Positions 21,044 to 28,980 of a stretch of DNA of 29,827 bases are shown piece by piece. Each line of letters opens with the position of its first letter. Position 1 is the stretch's first letter. A model generated the notes under the pieces. The model worked only from the letters and a program-made list of their open reading frames with translations, ran no database searches and was not told the origin of the DNA. This DNA is from a virus. The position numbers were made by a program, and so were the translations under genes. Location of the stretch: positions 1 through 29,827 of the IMG/VR virus record IMGVR_UViG_3300010150_000095; one strand, given 5' to 3'.

Positions 21044-21510
21044 GTAATCAAGGTGTAAGAGGTTTTTACCAATTAACAAACACAATAAAAGAGCAGCTTT
21101 TAAATGACATAGATATAAACACAGTAACCACAGGAGACATATCAGATATTAACCTTAGAAAGCAGGATATATTTCCAATGGCTCATTTAATTGTAAATAA
21201 CGTAACAGTAGCAGAGCAAACTCTTAATTTTAATATTAGCGTACTTGCTATGGATATTGTAAACAGATCAAAAGAAGAAACAGTAGATATATTCACAGGT
21301 AATAACAATCTTCAAGATATTCTTAATACTCAGCTAGTAGTATTAAACAAATTAATTCAGCTTTTAAAAAGAGGAACTCTACATACTGACAAATACCAAG
21401 TAGAAGGTGATCCGACATTAGAACCTTTCTATGATAGGTTTGATAATGAACTAGCAGGATGGACAGCTACAATGGATGTCTTAATTTATAATGATATAAC
21501 TATTTGCTAA
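21040..21510 (+). CDS. Tail completion/connector protein
   Basis: This 156-residue protein starts MSNQGVRGFYQLTNTIKEQL, contains LRKQDIFPMAHLIVNNVT and ends in a beta-strand-rich part (GWTATMDVLIYNDITIC). The layout is like the head-tail joining/tail completion proteins found beside chaperones or connectors in flavobacterial phages. It is coupled to the -1 frame of the chaperone by ATGA and to the next gene by TAATG. Its exact place in the virion is uncertain. Confidence 0.55.
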   Translation: MSNQGVRGFYQLTNTIKEQLLNDIDINTVTTGDISDINLRKQDIFPMAHLIVNNVTVAEQTLNFNISVLAMDIVNRSKEETVDIFTGNNNLQDILNTQLVVLNKLIQLLKRGTLHTDKYQVEGDPTLEPFYDRFDNELAGWTATMDVLIYNDITIC

Positions 21511-22049
21511 TGGATTTTAAACAAATAGAAAAGACATTAACTAAATACGCTAAGTATGTTATACAACAGGCTAGAAGTAATTTAACTAAAGGAAAACATA
21601 ACGCTTCTAAAGAATTATACAACTCTTTAAGATATGAATTAGATAAAGAGAAAGATGCCTTTCTTATAGAGTTCTTAATGGAGGACTATGGTAAGTTTCA
21701 AGATAAAGGGGTAAGTGGAATAAAGTCTAGTTATACACGAACAGGTAAATCTATATTTGATAATAATTTCAGATTTGGTTCAGGAACTGGAACAAAAGGA
21801 GGATTAACTAAAGGTATAGAAAGATGGTTAAAGTTAAAGAAGTTTCAATTCAAAGATAAAAAAGGTAGGTTTATGAGTTATAAATCAATGAGGTATCTTA
21901 TAGTAAGAAGTATATATAGTAAAGGATTAAAACAAACTTTGTTTTTTTCTAATCCATTTAATAAAGGATTACAGAAATATGGTGATGAACTTTTAAAAGC
22001 CTTTGCATTAGATATTGAAAACAGTTTAATATTTGGAGAAAAAAAATAA
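21510..22049 (+). CDS. Virion neck or tail protein
   Basis: I choose the ATG at 21510 (TAATG overlap) over the TTG at 21504. The 179-residue protein is basic and helical at the start (DFKQIEKTLTKYAKYVIQQA), then has EDYGKFQDKGVSGIKSSY, and ends in FSNPFNKGLQKYGDELLKAF. The pattern YGxFxDxGVxG with a basic middle is reminiscent of HK97 gp10-type neck proteins. No catalytic motif. Its position between completion and tail genes supports a joining role. Confidence 0.55.
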   Translation: MDFKQIEKTLTKYAKYVIQQARSNLTKGKHNASKELYNSLRYELDKEKDAFLIEFLMEDYGKFQDKGVSGIKSSYTRTGKSIFDNNFRFGSGTGTKGGLTKGIERWLKLKKFQFKDKKGRFMSYKSMRYLIVRSIYSKGLKQTLFFSNPFNKGLQKYGDELLKAFALDIENSLIFGEKK

Positions 22050-22052
22050 GAT

Positions 22053-23072
22053 ATGGCAACTATATTTCCTTTACGAAGTCCAAGATATGAAATACTTACA
22101 ACTCCTTCAGGAGCTAAGTCTGCTAAGTTAGAATTAACAATAGATAGCACATTAAGATATACGATTATAAAAGAATGTACAGCAGGAGATACAGTAACAT
22201 TTGAAATAGCTGAATTATGTAGAGACTATATTGATCCTTCGTTGTGGGTAGTTGCTAATGTAGTTTATTCTAATTTATCTGGAATCGCAATATCTAGAGC
22301 AATTACTTTTTATGATGGTGCAAATGCAACTGGTAGCATAGTACAATATAACGGATCAAATACTGATACAGTAATATATGAAGGCTTTGATGGATTTGGT
22401 GAATATATGGATGGAGCTAATCCTACTATTTCACAGGCTGCTTCAGATGCTTTTTTAATAGATAAGATCACATCAAGCGGAGGATATGAAATCTTTATGC
22501 CTGAGAGTACGTCAGGTTGGATCGTGGCTGTAGATGGTAGTGAAACAAAAGGACATATAACAGTAGGGACTTCAGTAACTTCTGTATCTTATAGAAGTTC
22601 AACTTGTGCTGTAACTAGAGTAGGATGTTCTAAATATACTCCTATAAAGGTTTATTTTGTAAACAAATTAGGAGCTGTACAATGGCTTTATTTCTTTACT
22701 AAAGATGTAGAGCTTTTAAATACGTCTCAAGAGACATATCAAAGAAACACTATTGACACTAGCACAACTACTGCTAGTTATTTTGCTCCTAAATATAGCA
22801 CCTATCCTACCTATCCGCATCCAATAACTACTTATAACAAAAATGGAAAAACAAGCTATTCTCTAAGTTCTGGTTATTATCCTGAAAGAGCTAATCCGTA
22901 CTTTGAGCAGTTACTACTATCTGAAGATGTTTGGATTGAAAAGAATAATTTACCAGTTGCTATTCAGGTCAAGACTAGCAATATGACTCTTAAAACAAGT
23001 TTAAACGATAATCTAATTGACTATACTATACAATTTGAAGAAGCCTTTGATTATATAAATAACATTAGATAA
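22053..23072 (+). CDS. Tail structural protein
   Basis: This 339-residue, beta-rich protein starts with FPLRSPRYEILTTPSGAKSA and has FEIAELCRDYIDPSLWV near residue 52. It has no signal peptide or enzyme motif. Related proteins seem to sit before the large tail protein in flavobacterial phages. It may be a distal tail or baseplate component. It overlaps the next gene by one base (TAATG). Confidence 0.5.
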   Translation: MATIFPLRSPRYEILTTPSGAKSAKLELTIDSTLRYTIIKECTAGDTVTFEIAELCRDYIDPSLWVVANVVYSNLSGIAISRAITFYDGANATGSIVQYNGSNTDTVIYEGFDGFGEYMDGANPTISQAASDAFLIDKITSSGGYEIFMPESTSGWIVAVDGSETKGHITVGTSVTSVSYRSSTCAVTRVGCSKYTPIKVYFVNKLGAVQWLYFFTKDVELLNTSQETYQRNTIDTSTTTASYFAPKYSTYPTYPHPITTYNKNGKTSYSLSSGYYPERANPYFEQLLLSEDVWIEKNNLPVAIQVKTSNMTLKTSLNDNLIDYTIQFEEAFDYINNIR

Positions 23073-25111
23073 TGCAAAAACTTCAGCTTTACATTAGTGG
23101 AACTAGAGTTGATTTATTTAAAGATGAATCTGTTTCTATAACTCAAACTATACAGAATGTTAGAGATATTGCTAAAATCTTTACTGAATTTACACAATCT
23201 TTTACTGTACCTGCAAGTAAGACTAATAACATACTATTTCGTCATTACTATAACTTTGACATAGCTGTTAATTCATTTGATGCTAGGAATAAAGTAAGTG
23301 CTAACATAGAGCTTAATAACATTCCATTTAAGAAAGGATTTATAAGACTAGAAGGTGTTGAGATGAAGAAGAATAAACCTTATGCTTATAAGATTACATT
23401 CTTTGGTGAGACAGTAAACTTAAAAGACGTTTTAGAAGATGATGAATTAAGTGCATTAGATACTTTAAACTCTAATAACTTAGATTATACCGCTACTAAT
23501 ATTAGAAGTAATTTAGTAGGTAATGTAGACACATTAATAACTCCTTTAATTACACACACTACTCAGCTTTATTATGATTCAGGTTCTACAACTAATGATG
23601 GAAATTTATATTATGATGCAAGTAATATTCACGGAGTATTGTGGTCTGATTTAAAGTTTGCTCTTAGACTTTATGATATAATACAAGCTATAGAAACAAA
23701 GTACAATATAACATTTTCTACTGATTTCTTTAATTCAAGTAATCCTACATTCTATAATTTATATATGTGGCTACATAGAAAAAAAGGAGATGTAGAACCT
23801 GCCCAACAAGTACCAATGCAATTTACTCAGGTTAGTGGATTTAATGCTTATAATACTCCTAGTCCAGAAACATCTACTTCTAATGGTGCTATTGTTATAC
23901 CTAGTTCTTTAGTTACGTATCCTGCTCAAATTTTAGGGTTTTCACTTGATCTTACCCCTACAACAAACGATGCTTATGATATACAAATCTATAGAAATGG
24001 TAGTTTATATTATCAAAAAACTAACGTGCAAGGAGCTGAAACATTAACTGATGCTGATTTTACTTTAACAGCAGGAAGTTTTACTGTCTCTATAGGTTCT
24101 ACTTCAGTTGTAACTTTTAATAGTGCTAATATAATTTGGGAAATCAATGGTCAATTAGGTGGTGAAGTTATAGGTGGTTGGACAGATATTTGGCGTTCTA
24201 TTTCAAGCACAGTAACCTCTACTACATTTGAATTTGTAATAACAGAACAAATACCCAAAATGAAGATAATAGATTTCCTAAGTGCTTTGTTTAAGATGTT
24301 TAATTTAACAGCTTTTGTAGATGACACAGGTACAATAGTAGTGAGAACTCTAGATAGTTATTATTCAGCCTCTAGTGTGGAATGGGATATAAATAAATAT
24401 GTCAATATAGATAAAGGAACTGTAGATATTGCTTTACCTTATAAAGAAGTAGAATTTAAATTTCAAGGATTAGGTACATTTTTAGCTAAACAGTTTGAAC
24501 AATTAGAAAACACAGGATGGGGAAGTTTAAGCTATTCTTTAGATAATGCTAAATATGATGCACCTTCAGAATCTTATAAAATTGAAATACCTTTTGAACA
24601 TTTACAATATCAAAGGCTTGTAAACGCTACAGGAGGAGCAGATACAGACATACAATGGGGATGGTCTGTAAATGATAATAAAGAATCCTATTATGGTTTG
24701 CCTATTATATTCTATGCTATTAAGATTACAAGTGGAACAGCTATTAGCTTTATGACTAGCACATCAGCTAACCAATCTGAAACTGATTATATAATACCTT
24801 CTAATAGTAGAGCGTTAGCTTCAGGAACAAGCACAGAGAACATAAACTTTCAGCTTGAAACAAATGAATATACAGGTGGAACTACGTTTACAGGAACTTT
24901 ATTTGAGAACTATTATAAGACTTATATAAGTGCTGTATTTAACAATAGAAGAAGATTAACAAAAGTAAAAGCTCAATTACCTTTAAAAATTATTTACAAT
25001 TTAAAATTAAACGACAAAATTTCGTTAAATAACTATACATATAAAATTAATAGTTTAACAACGAACTTAACAACAGGAGAAAGTAGTATAGAATTATTAA
25101 ACGAAGTATGA
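23072..25111 (+). CDS. Tail hub/baseplate-like protein
   Basis: This 679-residue, beta-rich protein begins MQKLQLYISGTRVDLFKDES and has the long motif QNVRDIAKIFTEFTQSFTVP, then FDARNKVSANIELNNIPFKK and KMKIIDFLSALFKMFNLTAF around residue 395. I recognise this arrangement from large tail proteins of Bacteroidota siphophages. It probably forms the tail tip hub. A signal or cleavage site is not seen. The stop overlaps a small ORF by ATGA. Confidence 0.6.
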   Translation: MQKLQLYISGTRVDLFKDESVSITQTIQNVRDIAKIFTEFTQSFTVPASKTNNILFRHYYNFDIAVNSFDARNKVSANIELNNIPFKKGFIRLEGVEMKKNKPYAYKITFFGETVNLKDVLEDDELSALDTLNSNNLDYTATNIRSNLVGNVDTLITPLITHTTQLYYDSGSTTNDGNLYYDASNIHGVLWSDLKFALRLYDIIQAIETKYNITFSTDFFNSSNPTFYNLYMWLHRKKGDVEPAQQVPMQFTQVSGFNAYNTPSPETSTSNGAIVIPSSLVTYPAQILGFSLDLTPTTNDAYDIQIYRNGSLYYQKTNVQGAETLTDADFTLTAGSFTVSIGSTSVVTFNSANIIWEINGQLGGEVIGGWTDIWRSISSTVTSTTFEFVITEQIPKMKIIDFLSALFKMFNLTAFVDDTGTIVVRTLDSYYSASSVEWDINKYVNIDKGTVDIALPYKEVEFKFQGLGTFLAKQFEQLENTGWGSLSYSLDNAKYDAPSESYKIEIPFEHLQYQRLVNATGGADTDIQWGWSVNDNKESYYGLPIIFYAIKITSGTAISFMTSTSANQSETDYIIPSNSRALASGTSTENINFQLETNEYTGGTTFTGTLFENYYKTYISAVFNNRRRLTKVKAQLPLKIIYNLKLNDKISLNNYTYKINSLTTNLTTGESSIELLNEV

Positions 25112-25251
25112 TAAAGAATATTATAGATTTATTGCAAGTTTCTAATGGAGAAACAGAAAACATTAGAATAGCTCAAGGTAAATATGCTTTACCTGAAAGT
25201 TTTTCAAAAGCAATTAAACAAGTTAAAAAACACTCAAAATGGGAAGAATAG
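25108..25251 (+). CDS. 47-residue small protein between tail genes
   Basis: The ORF begins MIKNIIDLLQVSNGETENIR and ends KQVKKHSKWEE. It has ATGA overlap with the tail hub gene and 13 nt overlap with the tape measure gene. Its helical, basic C-terminal part and fixed position suggest a conserved tail-associated peptide of unknown function. Confidence 0.6.
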   Translation: MIKNIIDLLQVSNGETENIRIAQGKYALPESFSKAIKQVKKHSKWEE

Positions 25252-26867
25252 TACAAGAGGTAGATTTAAAAGCTAATACTGGACAAGCTGAAAAGAATAT
25301 AGAAAATCTTAACAAAGATTTAGAACAAACTCAAGCTGATCTAGGAGGTATTGAAGAAGCAGGTGATAAAATGACTGGAGGTCTTATCTCTGGTTTTAAG
25401 GGAATGTTAGCAGGTGTTAAAAGTGCTATTGTAGGTTTAAAAACATTTAGAGGTGCTTTACTTGCTACAGGTATTGGTGCATTTGTTGTAGCTATTGGTG
25501 CTGTTACAACAGCTTTAAGTAATTCAGAAGAAGGACAAAATAAATTCAGTAAATGGCTAACGCAAATAGGAGCTATACTCGGTAATGTTACTGACATATT
25601 AGGTAATTTTGGTAATGCTATTATAAATTTTGTTACAGGTAATTTTGATGAAGCTGCTGAATCTATTGCTGCTGTTACAGAAGGAATTAAAAACTTTGGA
25701 GAAGAGACTAGAAAGGAAATACAGGTTGCAGGTGAGTTAGCTGATATGAGAGCTAGAGCTGATAAACTTGAACGTAAGTTACAAGTAGAAAGAGCCAAAG
25801 CAGATAGAGATAGAGCAGAGTTATTAGAACAAGCTGTAAATAAAGAGAAGTTTTCAGTAGAAGAAAGGATTAAGTTTCTAGAAGAAGCAGGAAGGTTAGA
25901 AGAAGAAATAACTAACAAAGAAATAGAAGCAGCTAGATTAAGATTAGAAGCTAAGATTCAAGAAAACGCTTTATCAGCATCTACTAAAGAAGATTTAGAT
26001 GAAGAAGCAGAATTGAAAGCTATGCTTATTCAATTAGAGACTGCTAAACTTACAAAACAAAAAGAGGTAACATCTCAAACTATTGCTTTAAAAGCTGAAG
26101 AGGCTGCTGCCTTAAAAGCTATTGAAGATGAACAAAAAAGAGTTAAAGATGAACAGGAAGCTACTGACCTAGCTAAAAAACAAGAACAAGATAAAATAGC
26201 TGCTGAAATACAAGCTCAAGAAGACGCAAAAGAAAAAGAAAGGTTAGATATTATAGCATCTGAAAAAGAAGCAAGAGATCAAGCTGTAGCTGACAGAGAA
26301 ATAGAACTAGAGCAAAAAAGACTAGCTGCTAAAAGTGCTGTAACTAATGGTATTATTGGTTTATTTGGTGCTGAATCAAAAGCAGGTAGAGCAGCATTGA
26401 TATTTAAACAAGTAATGATAGCTCAAGAATTAATAGCAGAAGCTAAAAAAACTATAACTATGGCAAGTTTAGCAAGTACAAGAGCTGCTACTGCTACTAC
26501 AGAAGGAGCTGCACAAACTGCTAAAATAGGATTCCCACAAAACATACCTATGTTAATTGGTTATGCTCTACAAGCTGTAGGTATTATAATGGCTATTAAA
26601 AGTGCTGTAAGTAAAACAAAAGCTATAGCTGCTCAAGCAGGTGGTTCAGGTAGTGTGCCAAGTATATCAGCTCCTTCAATTCCAACTGCTGCTGCTCCAT
26701 CTAGTCCTCCAGATATAGCTAGTGTAGGAGGATCAGGAGTAAATCAATTAGCAAGTGCTATAGGACAACAGAATCAACAACCTATTCAAGCATTTGTGGT
26801 TAGTAATGATGTAACTACAGCACAAAGTTTAGAAAGGAACATAGTAGATGGTGCATCTATTGGTTAA
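25239..26867 (+). CDS. Tape measure protein
   Basis: This 542-residue protein has the profile of tape measures: a polar start, glycine/alanine-rich hydrophobic helices (about 45-95 and 435-455, e.g. ALLATGIGAFVVAIGAVTTA), and a long central Glu/Lys/Ala-rich coiled coil (about 150-350). The end is low-complexity Ser/Pro/Ala/Gly. It sets tail length; at about 0.15 nm per residue the tail would be roughly 80 nm. It is short for a tape measure. It is the last gene of the tail operon, 35 nt before the protease gene. Confidence 0.82.
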   Translation: MGRIVQEVDLKANTGQAEKNIENLNKDLEQTQADLGGIEEAGDKMTGGLISGFKGMLAGVKSAIVGLKTFRGALLATGIGAFVVAIGAVTTALSNSEEGQNKFSKWLTQIGAILGNVTDILGNFGNAIINFVTGNFDEAAESIAAVTEGIKNFGEETRKEIQVAGELADMRARADKLERKLQVERAKADRDRAELLEQAVNKEKFSVEERIKFLEEAGRLEEEITNKEIEAARLRLEAKIQENALSASTKEDLDEEAELKAMLIQLETAKLTKQKEVTSQTIALKAEEAAALKAIEDEQKRVKDEQEATDLAKKQEQDKIAAEIQAQEDAKEKERLDIIASEKEARDQAVADREIELEQKRLAAKSAVTNGIIGLFGAESKAGRAALIFKQVMIAQELIAEAKKTITMASLASTRAATATTEGAAQTAKIGFPQNIPMLIGYALQAVGIIMAIKSAVSKTKAIAAQAGGSGSVPSISAPSIPTAAAPSSPPDIASVGGSGVNQLASAIGQQNQQPIQAFVVSNDVTTAQSLERNIVDGASIG

Positions 26868-26871
26868 ATAC

Positions 26872-26896
26872 AAAATAATAAAATAAAAGCGTTATA
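26872..26896 (+). promoter_or_regulatory. CGTTATA-type promoter candidate 5 (head operon)
   Basis: AAA at 26872-26874 (within ACAAAA), 15 nt, CGTTATA at 26890-26896, ATG at 26902. There is no terminator before it. Confidence 0.58.
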
Positions 26897-26901
26897 CAAT
26901 T

Positions 26902-27831
26902 ATGAAAATCATTGAACTTATATTAGACGAAGCTCAAGAAATGATGGGTATAGATGCAATTTCTATTGTAGAAAACCCTGCTATAGAAGAGAATTTTTTA
27001 GCTTTAAAATCAGAAGAAATTACACTAACAGAAATAAATAAAGAGAAAAAAATCTTAATGGGTGCTTTACTTATCCCTAATAAACCTATTTATAGAAAGA
27101 ATGAGGAAGGGGAATATTACATCTACTTCTCTAAAGATACAGTAGAGAAAGCCTCACAATTATATCTTAAAAATGGTAATCAAAACAACTCAACTTTAGA
27201 ACATCAGCACGAACTTAGTGGACTAACCTTAGTAGAATCTTGGATTGTAGAAGATGAAAAGTATGATAAGTCCAGAAAATATGGATTAAACGTACCAGTA
27301 GGTACTTGGATGGGAGCAGTAAAAGTAAACAATGATGATGTGTGGAATGAATACGTTAAGACTGGTAAGGTAAAAGGTTTCAGTATTGAAGGATATTTTG
27401 TAGACAAAATGGAAAAGAAAGAAAAAGACTACTCAAGTCACTTGGCTGAAATAGAAGAAGAAGAAGCTAAAGAAATGCTTTCAGATATTTCTGATATATT
27501 AATAAACAAAAAAGGGAAAAAATCTAAAACTGAATATCATTCAGACTATCCTCAATCAGTAAGAAACAATGCAAAGAAAGGATTAGAACTAAATAAGAAA
27601 TTAAATAATAAATGTTTTTCATCTATTAATAGAATAAGAGCTAATAAGTTAAGTAAAGGCAAACCAATATCAATGTCTACTATTAAAAGGATGAATAAAT
27701 ATCTCTCTAAGGCTGAAGAGCATTTTGATGCTAAAGATAAGCTATCTTGTTCAACTGTTAATTTCCTTTTATGGGGTGGATTAGCTGCTAAAAAATGGTC
27801 AGCATCTAAACTTAAAAAAATTAATAAATAA
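26902..27831 (+). CDS. Prohead protease (XkdF-like) with extra C-terminal domain
   Basis: This 309-residue protein has an N-terminal serine protease like XkdF/prohead proteases. It starts MKIIELILDEAQEMMGIDAI, has the catalytic His region LEHQHEL (H101 or H103) and the nucleophile S161 in KGFSIEGYF. It would cleave scaffold and capsid during head maturation. Residues about 215-309 form a second domain: YHSDYPQSVRNNAKKGLELN, GKPISMSTIKRMNKYLSKAE, and a C-terminal WGGLAAKKWSASKLKKI. The SVRNNAK...GKPIS...WGG pattern occurs in other phage proteins, often fused to proteases or capsid-related proteins. Its function is unknown to me. Confidence 0.8.
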   Translation: MKIIELILDEAQEMMGIDAISIVENPAIEENFLALKSEEITLTEINKEKKILMGALLIPNKPIYRKNEEGEYYIYFSKDTVEKASQLYLKNGNQNNSTLEHQHELSGLTLVESWIVEDEKYDKSRKYGLNVPVGTWMGAVKVNNDDVWNEYVKTGKVKGFSIEGYFVDKMEKKEKDYSSHLAEIEEEEAKEMLSDISDILINKKGKKSKTEYHSDYPQSVRNNAKKGLELNKKLNNKCFSSINRIRANKLSKGKPISMSTIKRMNKYLSKAEEHFDAKDKLSCSTVNFLLWGGLAAKKWSASKLKKINK

Positions 27832-27833
27832 CT

Positions 27834-28067
27834 ATGGATATCTCTATTTTAAGAAATGTGTTATCACATATTGAACAAGTAGATAAAAAAGTATATTTAG
27901 ATCAAGTAGTAGATTCTAATTATGCTATTATAGATGATAGACTTGCTTATGATACTCAAGAAAAAGCAGAAGAAGTAGCTGAAGATTTAGGATGCTCAGG
28001 TTATCATACTCACGATTTTGAAGGACAAACGTGGTATATGCCTTGCGAAACACATACAGCTAAATGA
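27834..28067 (+). CDS. 77-residue protein with GCSGYHTH / MPCETH motif
   Basis: This small protein ends with GCSGYHTHDFEGQTWYMPCE followed by THTAK. The two cysteines and three histidines are spaced like a metal site. The pattern GCxGxHxH...WYMPCxxH is recognisable from small proteins or C-terminal tails near head genes of other phages. The N-terminal half (VLSHIEQVDKKVYLDQVVDS) is acidic. It starts 2 nt after the protease, and its stop overlaps the next start as ATGA. Function unknown. Confidence 0.65.
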   Translation: MDISILRNVLSHIEQVDKKVYLDQVVDSNYAIIDDRLAYDTQEKAEEVAEDLGCSGYHTHDFEGQTWYMPCETHTAK

Positions 28068-28219
28068 AAAATAAAAAGACATTTATACCAAGTAGGACAA
28101 GTCCAGTAGGAAGTAACAGAGCTTGTCTATGTAAAGACACTAATACTTATAGTATTGATTGCTGTGATGGATCATTATGGTCACAGGGAATTGGAGTTAT
28201 AAGTAGGACTGCATCTTAA
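28064..28219 (+). CDS. 51-residue Cys-rich protein
   Basis: The ORF begins MKNKKTFIPSRTSPVGSNRA and contains ACLCKDTNTYSIDCCDGSLW followed by SQGIGVISR. The CxC...CCDGS...WxQGIG motif seems familiar from small proteins near capsid genes in Bacteroidota phages. Four cysteines in a short span suggest a metal or structural site. It overlaps the upstream gene by ATGA and is followed by a CGTTATA element 24 nt downstream. Function unknown. Confidence 0.65.
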   Translation: MKNKKTFIPSRTSPVGSNRACLCKDTNTYSIDCCDGSLWSQGIGVISRTAS

Positions 28220-28225
28220 AAATGC

Positions 28226-28250
28226 AAAATTAATTTTAATAACCGTTATA
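28226..28250 (+). promoter_or_regulatory. CGTTATA-type promoter candidate 6 (scaffold/capsid)
   Basis: AAA at 28226-28228 (GCAAAA), 15 nt, CGTTATA at 28244-28250, ATG at 28260. This would give the scaffold and capsid genes their own strong promoter, ending at the terminator at 210-250. Confidence 0.58.
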
Positions 28251-28259
28251 TGTTTAATT

Positions 28260-28967
28260 ATGAAAGCAAGTGAAATGATAAATCAAATCAAAACACTCCT
28301 TGACATTCAGGTAAAACTTGAAGAAAGGAAATTAGAAAATGGTACAGTTGTAGAGGCTGAATCATTTGAAAAGGGTAGAGAAATTTTCATCAAAACTGAT
28401 GATGAAAAAGTCGCTATGCCTGTTGGTGAATATATCTTAGAATCTGGCGAGTTAATAGTCGTAGAAGAAGAAGGTATAATTGCTGACGTTAGAGACGTAA
28501 GTGATGACGTTCCTGCTAAAGAAGAAGATTCAGCAGAAACAGAAGATTTGGAAAAAGATGACTCTGAGACAGAAAACTTAGAGGAAGATGATCCAAATAG
28601 ATATGTTACTGTAGAAGATTGGAGAGGAATGGAAGAAAGAATTGCTAATTTAGAAGATGCTATTTCTGATCTTAAAAAAGATAAGGAATCTAATTCTGAA
28701 AAAGTAGTTGAAGCTGAAGAACAACCTAAAGATAGACAGCCAAAGTCTAGAACAGTAAAAGAGGAGTTCTCAGAAAAAGAAAATAATGAAGAAAATAATG
28801 AAGAAAATCTTGACAGCGAACTAAAAGAAGAGCTTTCAAAACCTGCTGCTGATCCTATCAAGCACAATCCTGAAAGTAATTCTGATAAAGTTGAAATGAC
28901 AAGATACTCAGAAAAAAGACGAGGTTCTGTAATGGATAACGTCTTAGATAAATTAATAAACAATTAA
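28260..28967 (+). CDS. Probable capsid scaffolding protein
   Basis: This 235-residue, strongly acidic protein lies directly upstream of the capsid gene, the usual scaffold position. The N-terminal part (residues 1-80) is beta-like, with GREIFIKTDDEKVAMPVGEY and EEEGIIADVRD; the middle (about 85-200) is a Glu/Asp/Ser-rich disordered or coiled-coil region with a long helix near WRGMEERIANLEDAISDLKK. The C-terminus is basic (TRYSEKRRGSVMDNV), as in scaffolds that bind the capsid shell. It is expected to be cleaved by the protease. An open antisense frame here is a shadow of the acidic codons. Confidence 0.6.
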   Translation: MKASEMINQIKTLLDIQVKLEERKLENGTVVEAESFEKGREIFIKTDDEKVAMPVGEYILESGELIVVEEEGIIADVRDVSDDVPAKEEDSAETEDLEKDDSETENLEEDDPNRYVTVEDWRGMEERIANLEDAISDLKKDKESNSEKVVEAEEQPKDRQPKSRTVKEEFSEKENNEENNEENLDSELKEELSKPAADPIKHNPESNSDKVEMTRYSEKRRGSVMDNVLDKLINN

Positions 28968-28980
28968 ATTTTAAATAAAA

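Noticed and set aside
25331-25918. Antisense open frame opposite the tape measure gene
   Set aside because: Low-complexity Ser/Ala/Leu shadow of the coiled-coil codons, with no start context or neighbours on that strand.
28307-28963. Long antisense open frame (218 codons) opposite the scaffold-like gene
   Set aside because: It is the complement of a Glu/Asp/Ser-rich gene, giving a Ser/Phe/Leu-rich shadow. No minus-strand gene is otherwise supported.
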